A stretch of 64,000 bases of DNA. It comes from Novosphingobium naphthalenivorans NBRC 102051. GTDB taxonomy: Bacteria; Pseudomonadota; Alphaproteobacteria; Sphingomonadales; Sphingomonadaceae. How positions within the stretch are numbered: position 1 is the stretch's first letter; every line of letters starts with the position of its first letter. Location: contig NZ_BCTX01000016.1 in assembly GCF_001590985.1 (NCBI RefSeq), positions 1 to 64,000 on the forward strand, given 5' to 3'. Shown here one piece after another: positions 1-8,947 of the stretch. Under the pieces are notes generated by a model. The model had not been told where the DNA came from. It searched no databases and was given only the letters and a program-made list of their open reading frames with translations. Made by a program: the position numbers and the translations under genes.

Positions 1-1
1 G

Positions 2-877
2 ACGCCGACGCCCACCCCGACGCCGGTCCCTCTGGCTATCAATGCTGTGGGTGCGACGATTTCGGTCAACGGTAGCGGCGACATTGTTGCCCCCGTCACG
101 CCCTTCTCGATTACGGGCACGTCAACCGACGATGCGACCGGCAGTGAATCGACCGTCGCTCTCAATTTTACGAGCGCGAACGGGACAGTCTCCGCGTCGT
201 ATTACACCGGAGATTCCGCCAACGTGGCGCTTGCGGGCGGGACGGCCGAAGCCGCCGAGGCAACCGTCTCGGCAAGCTCTGACAGTGCGATTACAGCCGG
301 AACCGGCGTTGTGAGGACTTTCGATTTCGGCCAAGCGCTTCAATACACGTCCTATGGTCTGTGGGAGATCGCGTCCGATCCGGATGCCCTGTCGACTTAT
401 GCGGGTGTATTCGCAGGTGCTCCGCAAACGGCGCTGACCAGTGATATGCCGACCACCGGCAGTGCGACCTATTCCGGCAATGCCGTCGGCTATGTCGTCG
501 ACCCTTCGAGCGCGAGCGCTTATGGAACAGCCGGCCGCTTCTATGGCGATGCTACGCTGACCGCCAATTTCGCCGGCAATTCGCTTTCCGGTTCGATCAC
601 CAACAACACCGTCTACAGTGTTGGCGATGCGCAGGAGACCCTGGCGATCGGCGGCATGAATGACATTGCCCTGAGCGCCACGATTTCCGGCAATACCTAT
701 TCCGGAACGGCGACCGCAGGCAGCGGCACGGGCAATGTATTCGATATTGCCGGGGCCACTGGCACGCTCAATGGTGCCTTCTACGGAACCGCCGCAGCGG
801 AAACGGGCGGCACCTTCTCGCTGGAGGGGGGAACCAACGGCGTTACCGTGATCGGCTCGTTCGGCGCGGCGCAATAG
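2..877 (+). CDS. TbpB-like surface lipoprotein, C-terminal part (5' end outside window)
   Basis: The reading frame is open from the window edge, so the signal peptide and lipobox are missing. The visible 291 residues begin with a Thr-Pro repeat (TPTPTPTPV), a typical flexible linker after a lipid anchor. A Gly/Ser/Thr/Ala-rich beta region follows, ending in an eight-stranded-barrel-like segment (FYGDATLTANF through GTFSLEGG) of the kind in transferrin-binding-protein-like lipoproteins. The next gene encodes a Slam exporter, whose known substrates are surface lipoproteins with this fold, so this is probably its cargo. The ligand (metal, haem, host or environmental protein) cannot be told. Family assignment is fairly good, function is inferred. 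Confidence 0.72.
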   Translation, partial: TPTPTPTPVPLAINAVGATISVNGSGDIVAPVTPFSITGTSTDDATGSESTVALNFTSANGTVSASYYTGDSANVALAGGTAEAAEATVSASSDSAITAGTGVVRTFDFGQALQYTSYGLWEIASDPDALSTYAGVFAGAPQTALTSDMPTTGSATYSGNAVGYVVDPSSASAYGTAGRFYGDATLTANFAGNSLSGSITNNTVYSVGDAQETLAIGGMNDIALSATISGNTYSGTATAGSGTGNVFDIAGATGTLNGAFYGTAAAETGGTFSLEGGTNGVTVIGSFGAAQ

Positions 878-1046
878 CGAAGCCTCGGGTATCAGCCTGC
901 TGCGGGCATCGAGCTTCATGTTCGCAGCAGGCCATGCCTTCTGTTTCCGGCCTCGTGATCGCGAAGTACCGCGTATGCAGGAAGTCCTAGAGCAGGATCA
1001 TGCCGTGGGCCCGTATCCCGCCAGCCCAGACGAACGGCCATAATTG

Positions 1047-2390
1047 ATGCAATTGCTCCTGCCGGTCGCATTCATGGCCGTAGTATCCGCAGACCCTGTG
1101 CCGTCTGGAGCGGGCGTGCCGGAGCCGCCGGCTGCACCGCAGCAAACAGCCGGCCCGGCCGAAACTCTCGAGCGGGCCAAGTGGCTGATTTTCAGGAACA
1201 GGCAGGACGAAGCGCGAACGGCTCTTGAGCGGTTGGCGCAAACCGGCGGGGAAATGACGCGCGAACAGGCCAATGAGGTGCAGTTCCTGATCGGCCTGAT
1301 CGATATCACCGGCAAGGATTACCCCGCTGCCATTTCCCGTTTCCGGCGGGTACTGGCGTCGGATCCCGATGCCGTGCGCGTGCGGCTGGAACTGGGGCGG
1401 GCCTTTTTCCTCAACAACGATTACAACAATGCCCGGCGGCAGTTTCTGTTCGCCCGCGCCGGTGACGTGCCGCCCACCGTCCGCAAGAATATCGATCGCT
1501 ATCTTGTCGCGATCCGTTCCTTGCGCACGATGAAGTATTCCTTCTCGATATCGCTTGCGAGCGACACCAACCTGAACGCGGGGCCTTCGGCGGATACGAT
1601 CACGATCTACGGCCTGCCGTTCGAGCTCTCGAAATCGGCCAGGGCGAACAGCGGAGTGGGGCTGGCGATCGATGCTGGGGCGGAATATGCCCCGCGCATC
1701 AGCGAGCGGCTGAAATGGCGCATGGGGACGCAAATTCACCGGGCGCAATATCGCTATACCGAGTTCGACGACATGACCATGAGCGTCTATACCGGGCCTC
1801 ATCTCACGCTTCGCAAGTGGGATTTCAACCTCCTCGCCACGGCGGCGCGGCGCTGGTACGGCAATCGCGTCTATACCAACATCTTCGGCGGCCGTGTTTC
1901 CTCGACTTACTTCGTCACGTCGCGGTTCGGTATCGGTGCGGCGCTTGCCGTCAATCGCCTGAACTACCCGCGCTATACCCCGCAAAGCGGGACCGGCGGC
2001 AATGTGTCGCTCAACATGTTCTACACGCCCAGCACATCGAGCATCCTGAGCGCGCGCGCCACGCTCGGGCAGCAGGGCGCGAAGGACAAGGCGTTCGCCA
2101 ATCACCTTCAGCAGTTCAATGTCAGTGTGACCAAGGAACTGGGGAGCGGCTTCACCGTGACGGCTTCTCCCTCCTACAGCAGGATTGCCTACGACGCGCG
2201 CCTCGCCGCGTTTGACCGGCGCCGGATAGATCATCAGTTTGTCGGGAGCCTCACGCTGCTCAATCGCAAGATCGACATCTTGGGCATCACACCGCGCATC
2301 GTTTACGCCTACACCAATAATGCCAGTTCGGTTCCGCTCTACCGCTATACCAAGCACCGGATCGAAATCGGTCTCACCACGCAGTTCTGA
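1047..2390 (+). CDS. Surface lipoprotein assembly modifier (Slam, DUF560)
   Basis: A 447-residue outer-membrane protein with a short signal peptide (MQLLLPVAFMAVVSA), a TPR-like helical region at about residues 35-150 (DYPAAISRFRRVLASDPDAV, LGRAFFLNNDYNNARRQF) and a C-terminal beta-barrel of about 290 residues ending in Phe, as expected for BAM-inserted proteins. This matches Slam, which moves lipoproteins to the cell surface. An in-frame TAA lies at 1041-1043, so translation starts at TTG 1044 or, more likely, ATG 1047. No strong ribosome site is visible. It sits 166 bp downstream of the TbpB-like lipoprotein, the usual Slam arrangement. Confidence 0.82.
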   Translation: MQLLLPVAFMAVVSADPVPSGAGVPEPPAAPQQTAGPAETLERAKWLIFRNRQDEARTALERLAQTGGEMTREQANEVQFLIGLIDITGKDYPAAISRFRRVLASDPDAVRVRLELGRAFFLNNDYNNARRQFLFARAGDVPPTVRKNIDRYLVAIRSLRTMKYSFSISLASDTNLNAGPSADTITIYGLPFELSKSARANSGVGLAIDAGAEYAPRISERLKWRMGTQIHRAQYRYTEFDDMTMSVYTGPHLTLRKWDFNLLATAARRWYGNRVYTNIFGGRVSSTYFVTSRFGIGAALAVNRLNYPRYTPQSGTGGNVSLNMFYTPSTSSILSARATLGQQGAKDKAFANHLQQFNVSVTKELGSGFTVTASPSYSRIAYDARLAAFDRRRIDHQFVGSLTLLNRKIDILGITPRIVYAYTNNASSVPLYRYTKHRIEIGLTTQF

Positions 2391-2394
2391 TCCC

Positions 2395-4077
2395 ATGACA
2401 TCCACGCCAGAGAATACCGATTTCGTCTGCTACGTCGCGCCGGGCTGGGCGCCCCGCATCCGCGCGGCCTCCAGCAAGCGGGACTGGATGGACGCGGCCC
2501 CGGAATCCTTTCCCTACCGCTGCCTGCCGCTTGCCATCGCCAATAGTCACGGCTGGGAAATCCTGAGCCCCTGCGGTTTCGAAGTGACCTGGAACGGCGG
2601 GATGGCGCCGGAGGATGTGACGGTCCGCGCCGATGAAGGGGCAGAGCCGCACGAGCTTCCCGTGGCGCTTTTCGGGCTGGGAACGTTCACGGTCCATGTG
2701 CAGGGACTGTTCCGCACGCCGCCGAGGTGGAACCTCTATGTCTCGGGCCCGCCGAACAGCGCGAAGGACGGGGTGGCGCCGCTGACCGGCATCGTCGAGA
2801 CGGACTGGTCGCCTTACACTTTCACGATGAACTGGCGGCTGACCCGGCCCGGCCATACCGTGCGGTTCGAAGAGAACGAGCCGATCGCCCATATCTTCCC
2901 GGTCGAGCGCGGCGCGATCGAGACAATGCAGCCGCGCGTGGCGCCGCTTTCGGACAATCCTGAACTGGAAGCAGGGTTCACGAACTGGTCGCGGTCACGC
3001 GATGCCTTTCAGGCGCATGTCGCAGCGAACCCTCCCGAAAAGCCCGCCGACAAGTGGCAAAAGCTCTATTATCGCGGCTTGACGCCGGAAGGGCGCTGTC
3101 CGGTTGCGGATCATCAGGGCAAGCTGCATGTGCCGGAATTCGCCAATACCCCGGAGATTCCACCAGCAAACGGCGCGATCCCGCAGGCAAGCGGCCCTGT
3201 TTCGCGTCCTCCGCAAGGCGATCAGGAAGCGCTCCGGCAGGCGCAATGGAAAATCGCAAAATACGAATGGCTGCTTGAAACCCTTGAACAGCAACGGGCG
3301 CTGAGCGCGACGGGCAACAGCATTTTCCGCTGCCAGGATGTGCCGCCGGAAGAGTTCCTGGAACATTTCTATGCACCGGGCTGGCCGGTGGTCCTGACCG
3401 GCCTGATCGACGGCTGGCCGGCGCGGCACAGATGGACGCCGCAATACCTGCGCGAGCGTGTCGGCGCGGCCATGGTCGAATGCCAGGCGGGACGCAGCGG
3501 CAATGCGCGCTTCGAACTCGATAAGGAGGCCCATGCCGCGCGACTTCCCTTTAATACCTTCATCGACGCCATTTCCGCTGCCGAGGGCAACGACCTTTAC
3601 CTGACCGCCTTCAATTCGCGGGCCAATGGCGAGGCGCTGGCTCCGCTGGAGGCGGATATCGGGCGCATCGACAGCCTTCTCGATCACCCGGACGGTTCCA
3701 GTGGCGGCATGATCTGGATAGGGCCGAGCGGGACTTTCACGCCCCTGCATCACGATCTGACCAACAATCTGCTGGTGCAGGTGGCGGGCCGCAAGCAGGT
3801 GATCCTCCTGCCGCCGTCGGACACGCCCAAGCTGCACAACGATGTCCATGTCTTCAGCGCGATTTCCGACGTCTCCGATCCCGCGCTGGATCGGGGCCGC
3901 TATCCGCAGATCGACGCCTTGCGGAAATACGAGATCGTGCTCGAACCCGGCGAGGCGCTGTTTCTGCCGCTGGGCTGGTGGCACCAGGTGCGCGCGCTGG
4001 ATTTCAGCGTATCGATGACATTCACCAATTTTCGCTGGCCGAACGAGGGCTATCGCGGGCATCCCGTTGCGCCATGA
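2395..4077 (+). CDS. DUF6065 / cupin-like (JmjC-fold) hydroxylase fusion
   Basis: A 560-residue, probably cytoplasmic protein without signal peptide. Residues 1-230 resemble DUF6065. Residues 300-555 form a cupin_8/JmjC-like domain: the HxD pair is H452 and D454 (TPLHHDLTNN) and the distal His is H530 (LPLGWWHQV), the 2-His-1-carboxylate set that binds Fe(II) in 2-oxoglutarate-dependent protein hydroxylases. It begins 4 nt after the Slam stop and its TGA overlaps the ATG of the next gene, so the three are co-translated. By family it could hydroxylate a protein side chain; the lipoprotein upstream is the obvious candidate, but this is inference. The DUF6065 half may supply substrate recognition. 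Confidence 0.75.
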   Translation: MTSTPENTDFVCYVAPGWAPRIRAASSKRDWMDAAPESFPYRCLPLAIANSHGWEILSPCGFEVTWNGGMAPEDVTVRADEGAEPHELPVALFGLGTFTVHVQGLFRTPPRWNLYVSGPPNSAKDGVAPLTGIVETDWSPYTFTMNWRLTRPGHTVRFEENEPIAHIFPVERGAIETMQPRVAPLSDNPELEAGFTNWSRSRDAFQAHVAANPPEKPADKWQKLYYRGLTPEGRCPVADHQGKLHVPEFANTPEIPPANGAIPQASGPVSRPPQGDQEALRQAQWKIAKYEWLLETLEQQRALSATGNSIFRCQDVPPEEFLEHFYAPGWPVVLTGLIDGWPARHRWTPQYLRERVGAAMVECQAGRSGNARFELDKEAHAARLPFNTFIDAISAAEGNDLYLTAFNSRANGEALAPLEADIGRIDSLLDHPDGSSGGMIWIGPSGTFTPLHHDLTNNLLVQVAGRKQVILLPPSDTPKLHNDVHVFSAISDVSDPALDRGRYPQIDALRKYEIVLEPGEALFLPLGWWHQVRALDFSVSMTFTNFRWPNEGYRGHPVAP

Positions 4078-5366
4078 ACGATCGCGGGAAATCCTGGGGG
4101 CTGTCTCCAAGGCTTACGTCACCAAGGCTCACCGGCGCGCTGCTGGGGCTCGTCGCGCTGGCCCTGTTCTGCTGGCATATCACGAGGCCCGATCATCCGT
4201 ACTTTGACGAGACGCACTATGTGCCGGCGGCAAGAGCGCTGCTGGAGCGAGGCGCTCTGCTCAACCCGGAACATCCGCTTTTCGCCAAGACCCTGATTGC
4301 CGCGGGCATTGCGCTGTTCGGCGACAATCCCCTGGGCTGGCGCCTTCCGGGGGCATTGTGCGGCGCCTTGGGGATCGTCGCGATCTACTGGATTGCCATC
4401 CATGTCTTTGCCGACCGGCGCGCCGCGCTGGCAACGGCCTTGCTGGCGCTGTTCGACCAGACCTATTTCATCCAGGCGCGCATCGCGATGCTCGAAATGC
4501 CGATGATGGCCTTTCTGCTGATCGGCGCCGGGTGCCTGGTCCATGCGGGAAAAGACGGCACTCGCTGGCAGCAGTGGCTGGGAGCAGGGGCCTTCTGCAT
4601 GGGGCTGGCTATGGGGGCGAAATGGCTGGCGGCCCCTTACGCTGCGTTGTACCTGCTGCTCGCCTGCCGGACTGCGTGGAAGAAGTCTGCGGGCGAAGGC
4701 GATGGCGGGGGCAAGGGCGGGGGCAGCGGCCGGGCCGCATCCTGCCTTCGTGAGGGGCTGGTGCTGTCGCTGATCATGGCGGCGGTCTATCTGGCCACGT
4801 TCCTGCCGGCGTTCCTGTCCCGGCAGGCGCCCATGACGCTGGCCGGGCTGATCCCTTTCCAGTTCGAAATGCTGGCCTTGCAGCGCGGTAGCCTCGCGCC
4901 GCATCCCTACCAGAGCAGCTGGTGGCAATGGCCCTTGATGCTGAGGCCCATCTGGTATCTCTTCGAAAAGAGCGATGACGCTTATCAGGCGGTGTTGCTG
5001 GTCGGAAATCCTGTTCTTTACTGGTCCGGCCTTCTCGCGGGTCTGGCGATCCTGTCCGGCTGGATGAAATCGCGCAGTGCCGCGGCCATTGCCGTTACGG
5101 CCCTTTATGCGGGGTCTGTGCTCATCTGGGCCGTGATCCCGAAGCAGATCGGGTTCTTCTATTACTACAACTTTTCCGCGATCATCCTGTGCTTCGTCGC
5201 GGTTGGATTTCTCATGGCGCTGGGCGATCTCGGCAAGCGCTTGCTGCCTTGGTACGTCGCGGCCAACGCCTTGGCATTCATCTACTTCCTGCCCATCATT
5301 TCCGCATCGCCGCTCCCAACGGACGATACCTGGACCCAATGGGTCTGGATGAAGTCCTGGTTCTGA
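4074..5366 (+). CDS. PMT/GT39-type phospholipid-carrier-dependent glycosyltransferase
   Basis: A 430-residue polytopic membrane protein. Near the first periplasmic loop it carries FDETHY (D45, E46), the Asp-Glu pair used for catalysis in PMT/ArnT-like GT-C enzymes, followed by HPLFAKTLI, a conserved feature of the PMT branch. About ten hydrophobic segments follow. The start ATG 4074 overlaps the previous stop (ATGA). Such enzymes transfer a sugar from a polyprenyl-phosphate donor to Ser/Thr of exported proteins or to lipids. Downstream of a Slam gene and a Thr-rich lipoprotein, protein O-glycosylation is plausible but unproven. A Gly/Lys-rich insert (DGGGKGGGSGR, about residues 208-219) interrupts the membrane part. 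Confidence 0.78.
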   Translation: MNDRGKSWGLSPRLTSPRLTGALLGLVALALFCWHITRPDHPYFDETHYVPAARALLERGALLNPEHPLFAKTLIAAGIALFGDNPLGWRLPGALCGALGIVAIYWIAIHVFADRRAALATALLALFDQTYFIQARIAMLEMPMMAFLLIGAGCLVHAGKDGTRWQQWLGAGAFCMGLAMGAKWLAAPYAALYLLLACRTAWKKSAGEGDGGGKGGGSGRAASCLREGLVLSLIMAAVYLATFLPAFLSRQAPMTLAGLIPFQFEMLALQRGSLAPHPYQSSWWQWPLMLRPIWYLFEKSDDAYQAVLLVGNPVLYWSGLLAGLAILSGWMKSRSAAAIAVTALYAGSVLIWAVIPKQIGFFYYYNFSAIILCFVAVGFLMALGDLGKRLLPWYVAANALAFIYFLPIISASPLPTDDTWTQWVWMKSWF

Positions 5367-5640
5367 TGCTGGCGCGGGCCGGACGAACAGCACCTCGATA
5401 GCCTGAGGCCCGGAAAGACACATGAGCTCGCCGGTCGTAAGCGAAACGCCCGGTTCGCTCGTCCTCGCGGCCCAGATCACCAGAACGCTGCAATCATGTC
5501 TCCGCACCCGGCGCCAGAGGGCATCGGGTTTTGCCCCTGCGCCATGACTGGCCGCTGTTGGCAGAGAAAGTAAATCACTTGTTTTATTAAAGCGCATGAG
5601 TTACTAAATCGCCATCGAGTGGCAAAGTTGGAGAGTCGCG

Positions 5641-6462
5641 ATGGCGATGCATGCACTTGGAATCATCCTGCCTGTCATGTTCCTGACCATGTTCGCGATC
5701 GAGGCTTTCGGCGGGCATCACACGCTGTCGAAAAAGACGTTCAAGGAACTGGGCTTCGCGGCCGTGACTATCCTGACCAGCGGCACGATCGCCGCACCGT
5801 TGATCGGCGTGCTCATCGGCTTTGCGTTCAATGCGATCTCTCCCGCGACCAGGGGCGCGCTTTCCGGCTACGGCTTCTGGACGATTTTCCCGCTGTGGTT
5901 CTTTGCCGATGAATTCGCGCACTACTGGGTGCATCGCCTTGCGCACGAATGGCCCTGGCTGTGGAAGTTCCACCGCACGCACCACAGCGCCGAGGAGATG
6001 AATGTCACCGTGGTTTACCGGATCAACGTGTTCTGGAACTTCATGCTTCCCCAGACCTGGTTCGCCGCCGCTGCCATTCACCTCGGCATCCCGATGGTCT
6101 TCGTCGCCTCGACACTGATTACCTTCGGCATCAACGTGTTCACGCACACCAGTTATCGCTGGGATCTGGCGTTGAGGCGCCTGCCGGGGATGGAGCCGGT
6201 GATGAACGTGCTTGAAAAGATCATAACCCTTCCCGATACCCATCACGCGCACCATGGCCTTGGGCGAGAGGCCTTCATGAAGGGCAATTACGCTGTGACC
6301 TTCTTCTTTTTCGACGTGCTGCTGGGGACTGCGCGTTTTCCGCACCGGCGCCAGTCGCGCTTCGGCCTGCCTCAGCGTTTTGACTGGCGTGAGGAGCTGT
6401 TCTGGCCGGTGTACAAACGCCGCCGGGCCAAGGATCCGGTGGCAGCCCCGATCGCCGAATGA
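5641..6462 (+). CDS. Sterol desaturase / fatty acid hydroxylase superfamily protein
   Basis: A 273-residue membrane di-iron enzyme. The histidine clusters are H94-x3-H98-x3-H102 (HYWVHRLAH), H111-x2-HH at 114-115 (FHRTHH) and HHAHH at 201-205, set between hydrophobic helices; these ligate the two irons in this superfamily. Substrates in the family include fatty acids, sterols, carotenoids and ether lipids, so the exact one is unknown. ATG 5641 has a GGAG about 9 nt upstream. The next gene, a TetR regulator, overlaps by 4 nt, suggesting co-expression and local control. Confidence 0.8.
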   Translation: MAMHALGIILPVMFLTMFAIEAFGGHHTLSKKTFKELGFAAVTILTSGTIAAPLIGVLIGFAFNAISPATRGALSGYGFWTIFPLWFFADEFAHYWVHRLAHEWPWLWKFHRTHHSAEEMNVTVVYRINVFWNFMLPQTWFAAAAIHLGIPMVFVASTLITFGINVFTHTSYRWDLALRRLPGMEPVMNVLEKIITLPDTHHAHHGLGREAFMKGNYAVTFFFFDVLLGTARFPHRRQSRFGLPQRFDWREELFWPVYKRRRAKDPVAAPIAE

Positions 6463-7133
6463 CCGGAGCGGCGACGACATCGCGCGCGCGCCAACAGCGC
6501 GACGGCCGGGCGGAACGGGGGGAGGAGACGCGCGCGCGGATGCTCGACGTGGCCGAGGCGCTGATGGCCGAGCACGGCATCAACGGCGTCTCGCTGCGCC
6601 GCATCAGTGCGGCGGCCGGCCTCGCGAATACGGCCGGATTCCAGTACTATTTTTCCGGCAAGGACGCGCTGGTCGAAGCGATCCAGCAACGCCGCCGCAC
6701 CCGTTTTGAAGGGCGGCGCAAGCAGCTTCTCGCCGCAGCCCCCGCCGAGGGGCGCGAAGCCGTTGCCCGCGCCATGCTCGAAGTGATGTTCGCCCCGATC
6801 GCCGAGGCCATGGATGAGCAGGGCCGCCACGTCTATGCGGCGTTCCTGCTGCAGCTCACGGGCCTTGCCGCGCAGCACTCGGGCTTTTCAGCCCTGACGC
6901 AGGAACCGGGGGGCTCCATAGCGCAGGCAATGGAGCGCCTCTCCGCGCTGGTTCCCGGCATCCCGCAGGATTTGCTGACCAGCCGCGTGCTGCGCCTGAA
7001 CCAGACATTCCTCTTCGCCTTGCTCGAACGCGACAATGCAAAAGAAGCGGGACAGGCGCAGGCCACCGACGAAGCCTTCTTCGCCGAACTCTATGCCTTC
7101 ATGGCTGGCGGATTGCTGGCGGCGACAGAGTAG
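6459..7133 (+). CDS. TetR/AcrR family transcriptional regulator
   Basis: A 224-residue protein with a TetR helix-turn-helix at about residues 20-68 (ARMLDVAEALMAEHGINGVS ... GFQYYFSGKDALVEAI, the usual Y-Y-F-x-x-K-x-x-L end of the domain) and a variable helical ligand domain. Its ATG overlaps the stop of the membrane hydroxylase gene, so it probably regulates that gene and itself, perhaps in response to a lipid. No clear operator was found upstream of 5641. It converges with the efflux operon, from which a strong hairpin separates it. Confidence 0.85.
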   Translation: MTGAATTSRARQQRDGRAERGEETRARMLDVAEALMAEHGINGVSLRRISAAAGLANTAGFQYYFSGKDALVEAIQQRRRTRFEGRRKQLLAAAPAEGREAVARAMLEVMFAPIAEAMDEQGRHVYAAFLLQLTGLAAQHSGFSALTQEPGGSIAQAMERLSALVPGIPQDLLTSRVLRLNQTFLFALLERDNAKEAGQAQATDEAFFAELYAFMAGGLLAATE

Positions 7134-7134
7134 C

Positions 7135-7174
7135 GTCCCGGCGCCCGTCGAGGCTGGCGCTCGGGCGCCGGGAC
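7135..7174. terminator. Strong intergenic hairpin between convergent genes
   Basis: Arms GTCCCGGCGCCCG (7135-7147) and CGGGCGCCGGGAC (7162-7174) form a perfect 13-bp GC stem around a 14-nt loop. It begins 1 nt after the tetR stop and lies 8 nt from the stop of the convergent efflux gene. There is no long T run, so it may act as a two-way transcript end or 3' stabiliser. Confidence 0.6.
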
Positions 7175-7182
7175 TGCATCCG

Positions 7183-8616
7183 TCAGAGCTTCTGCTCCGC
7201 TTGCGGCCCAGCCTGATCGGCCCCGGCATCGGCGCTTTTCCAGCCGCCGCCCAGAACCTTGTAGAGCGTGATGAGGTTGGTCTGCCGTGCCAGTTCGGTC
7301 TGGATCAGCGCCTGTCGCGCGGCATAGGCGCTGCGCTGGGCATCGAGCACTTCGTAATAGCCGGAGACCTTTTCCCTGTACCGCTTCTCAGTCAGGTTCT
7401 GGGAGGCCAGCAGCGCCTCGCTTCGCCTTTGCTGCGCGGTGAGGCGGGCATCCATCACCCGGCGCTGCGCCAGCGCGTCCGACACTTCGCGAAAGGCGGT
7501 CTGGATCGCCTGCTCGTATTGCGCGACGGCAATGTCGCGGCTGGCCTTGGATACGTCCAAATTCGCCTTCAGCCGCCCGCCGGTGAAGATTGGCAGGTTG
7601 ATCTGCGGGGTGAAGCTCCATGCCGAGTTGCCGCCGTCGAACAATTTGTCGAGCGCGGTGCTGGCGCGCCCGATGCTGCCCGTGAGGCTGATGCTGGGAA
7701 AGAAGGCGGCCCGTGCTGCCCCGATATCGGCATTCGCGGCCATGAGATCATGCTCGGCGGCCAGAATGTCGGGCCGGTTCTGCAACAATGCCGACGGCAG
7801 GCCGGCAGGAATGTCTCTCACGCCGAGCATGGACGTCAGCCTTTGCCCACTGGGCAGCATGTCGTCCGTCAGCGGCGTGCCGGCCAGCAGTTCCAGGGCA
7901 TTGCGGTCGAGATCGACCTGGCTGTCAGCGGTGAGGGCCGAGGAGCGGGCGTCTTCCAGTTCGCCTTCGGCCTGCCGCAATTCCAGCATGGAGATCGTGC
8001 CTGCGCCAAAACGCTTTTGCTGGATGGTGTAGGAGCGCTGCCGGGATTGCAGTGTCTCCTGCGCCAGTTGCTGCAAGTCCTTGTCCGCCGCCAGCGTGAT
8101 ATAGGCCGTGGCGACTTCGGCAATCAGGCTGATATGCGTGGCGCGCCGCGTCTCCACGGTGGAGAGGTAGCTTTGCAGCGCCTCGTCCTTCAGGCTGCGG
8201 ACGCGGCCGAACAGATCCAGTTCATAGGAACTGACGCCCACGCCAAGGCTGTAGCTGCTGTCCAGCGTGGTCATATTGGCAGGCTGATCCTGCTCGGTGC
8301 CGCTCAGCGTGGCGGAGACCTCGGGTATCAAGGCCGCCCGCTGGATACGATATTGCGCGCGCGCCTTTTCGATGTTGAGCGCCGCGACCCGCAGATCCCG
8401 GTTGTTTTCCAAGGCAAGGCCGATGAGCCGCTGCAGGCCCGGATCGGTGAACATATTCTGCCAGGCTATATCGGCCGCAACCGGGCCTTCCTCCGGCGAG
8501 GAGGCGGCCGATCGGGGATATTGCGCCGAGACCGGAGCGACCGGCCGGTCATAATGAGGTGCCATCGAGCAGCCTCCCAGTAGCATGGCCATGCCGCCCG
8601 CCATTGCGGTTCCCAT
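7183..8616 (-). CDS. RND efflux outer-membrane factor (OprM/NodT family lipoprotein)
   Basis: A TolC-like outer-membrane channel of 477 residues when started at ATG 8616. That start gives a proper lipoprotein signal (MGTAMAGGMAMLLGGC, lipobox LGGC) and the usual family opening MAPHYDRPVAP; typical OprM-like proteins have about 480 residues. Two OEP repeats follow (LIGLALENNRDLRVAALNIE near the start; PDILAAEHDLMAANADIGAA near the middle). The frame stays open to 8985, and a start at 8955 would overlap the RND gene, but would add about 113 Pro/Gly-rich residues before the lipobox. It is third in the adaptor-pump-channel operon. Confidence 0.85.
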   Translation of the reverse strand: MGTAMAGGMAMLLGGCSMAPHYDRPVAPVSAQYPRSAASSPEEGPVAADIAWQNMFTDPGLQRLIGLALENNRDLRVAALNIEKARAQYRIQRAALIPEVSATLSGTEQDQPANMTTLDSSYSLGVGVSSYELDLFGRVRSLKDEALQSYLSTVETRRATHISLIAEVATAYITLAADKDLQQLAQETLQSRQRSYTIQQKRFGAGTISMLELRQAEGELEDARSSALTADSQVDLDRNALELLAGTPLTDDMLPSGQRLTSMLGVRDIPAGLPSALLQNRPDILAAEHDLMAANADIGAARAAFFPSISLTGSIGRASTALDKLFDGGNSAWSFTPQINLPIFTGGRLKANLDVSKASRDIAVAQYEQAIQTAFREVSDALAQRRVMDARLTAQQRRSEALLASQNLTEKRYREKVSGYYEVLDAQRSAYAARQALIQTELARQTNLITLYKVLGGGWKSADAGADQAGPQAEQKL

Positions 8617-8947
8617 GAGGCGGAAGCGTCCGGGGGAATTGAAACGGTATTGGGGTTCGGAATTGCGCACGGGGTCCACCAGACTGAAAATGGGAAACGT
8701 TCTGATCAACAGGGCGCGCAGCCCGGCAGAATGGGGGGCACTGCCGGGCTGCGCAGGTGCCGGAGGGCCAGGGGGCAGGGGCTCTCCGGAATGGCCGCCA
8801 TGACGACTGGCGGCCGGCCCGCCGCAGCCAGCGGTTGACCAGTCGCCGCTCAGGTGCGGGCTGGCCGTTTTGCTTGTTGCCGCTGGTGCGGTGGGGGCCA
8901 TAGGGGGGGATACGGTGCCGCCGGGGCGGCGGAGATGGTGCAGGAGA
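8617..8947. other. 331-bp segment between pump and channel genes
   Basis: It lies inside the efflux operon and is open in the frame of the channel gene, encoding a Pro/Ala/Gly/Ser-rich stretch unlike any domain I recognise. It is either an unusual leader before the lipoprotein start at 8616 or a real N-terminal extension. No promoter or clear terminator was seen. Confidence 0.4.

Noticed and set aside
987..2405. - strand frame opposite the Slam gene
   Set aside because: No recognisable motif; the + strand frame has signal peptide, TPR and barrel.
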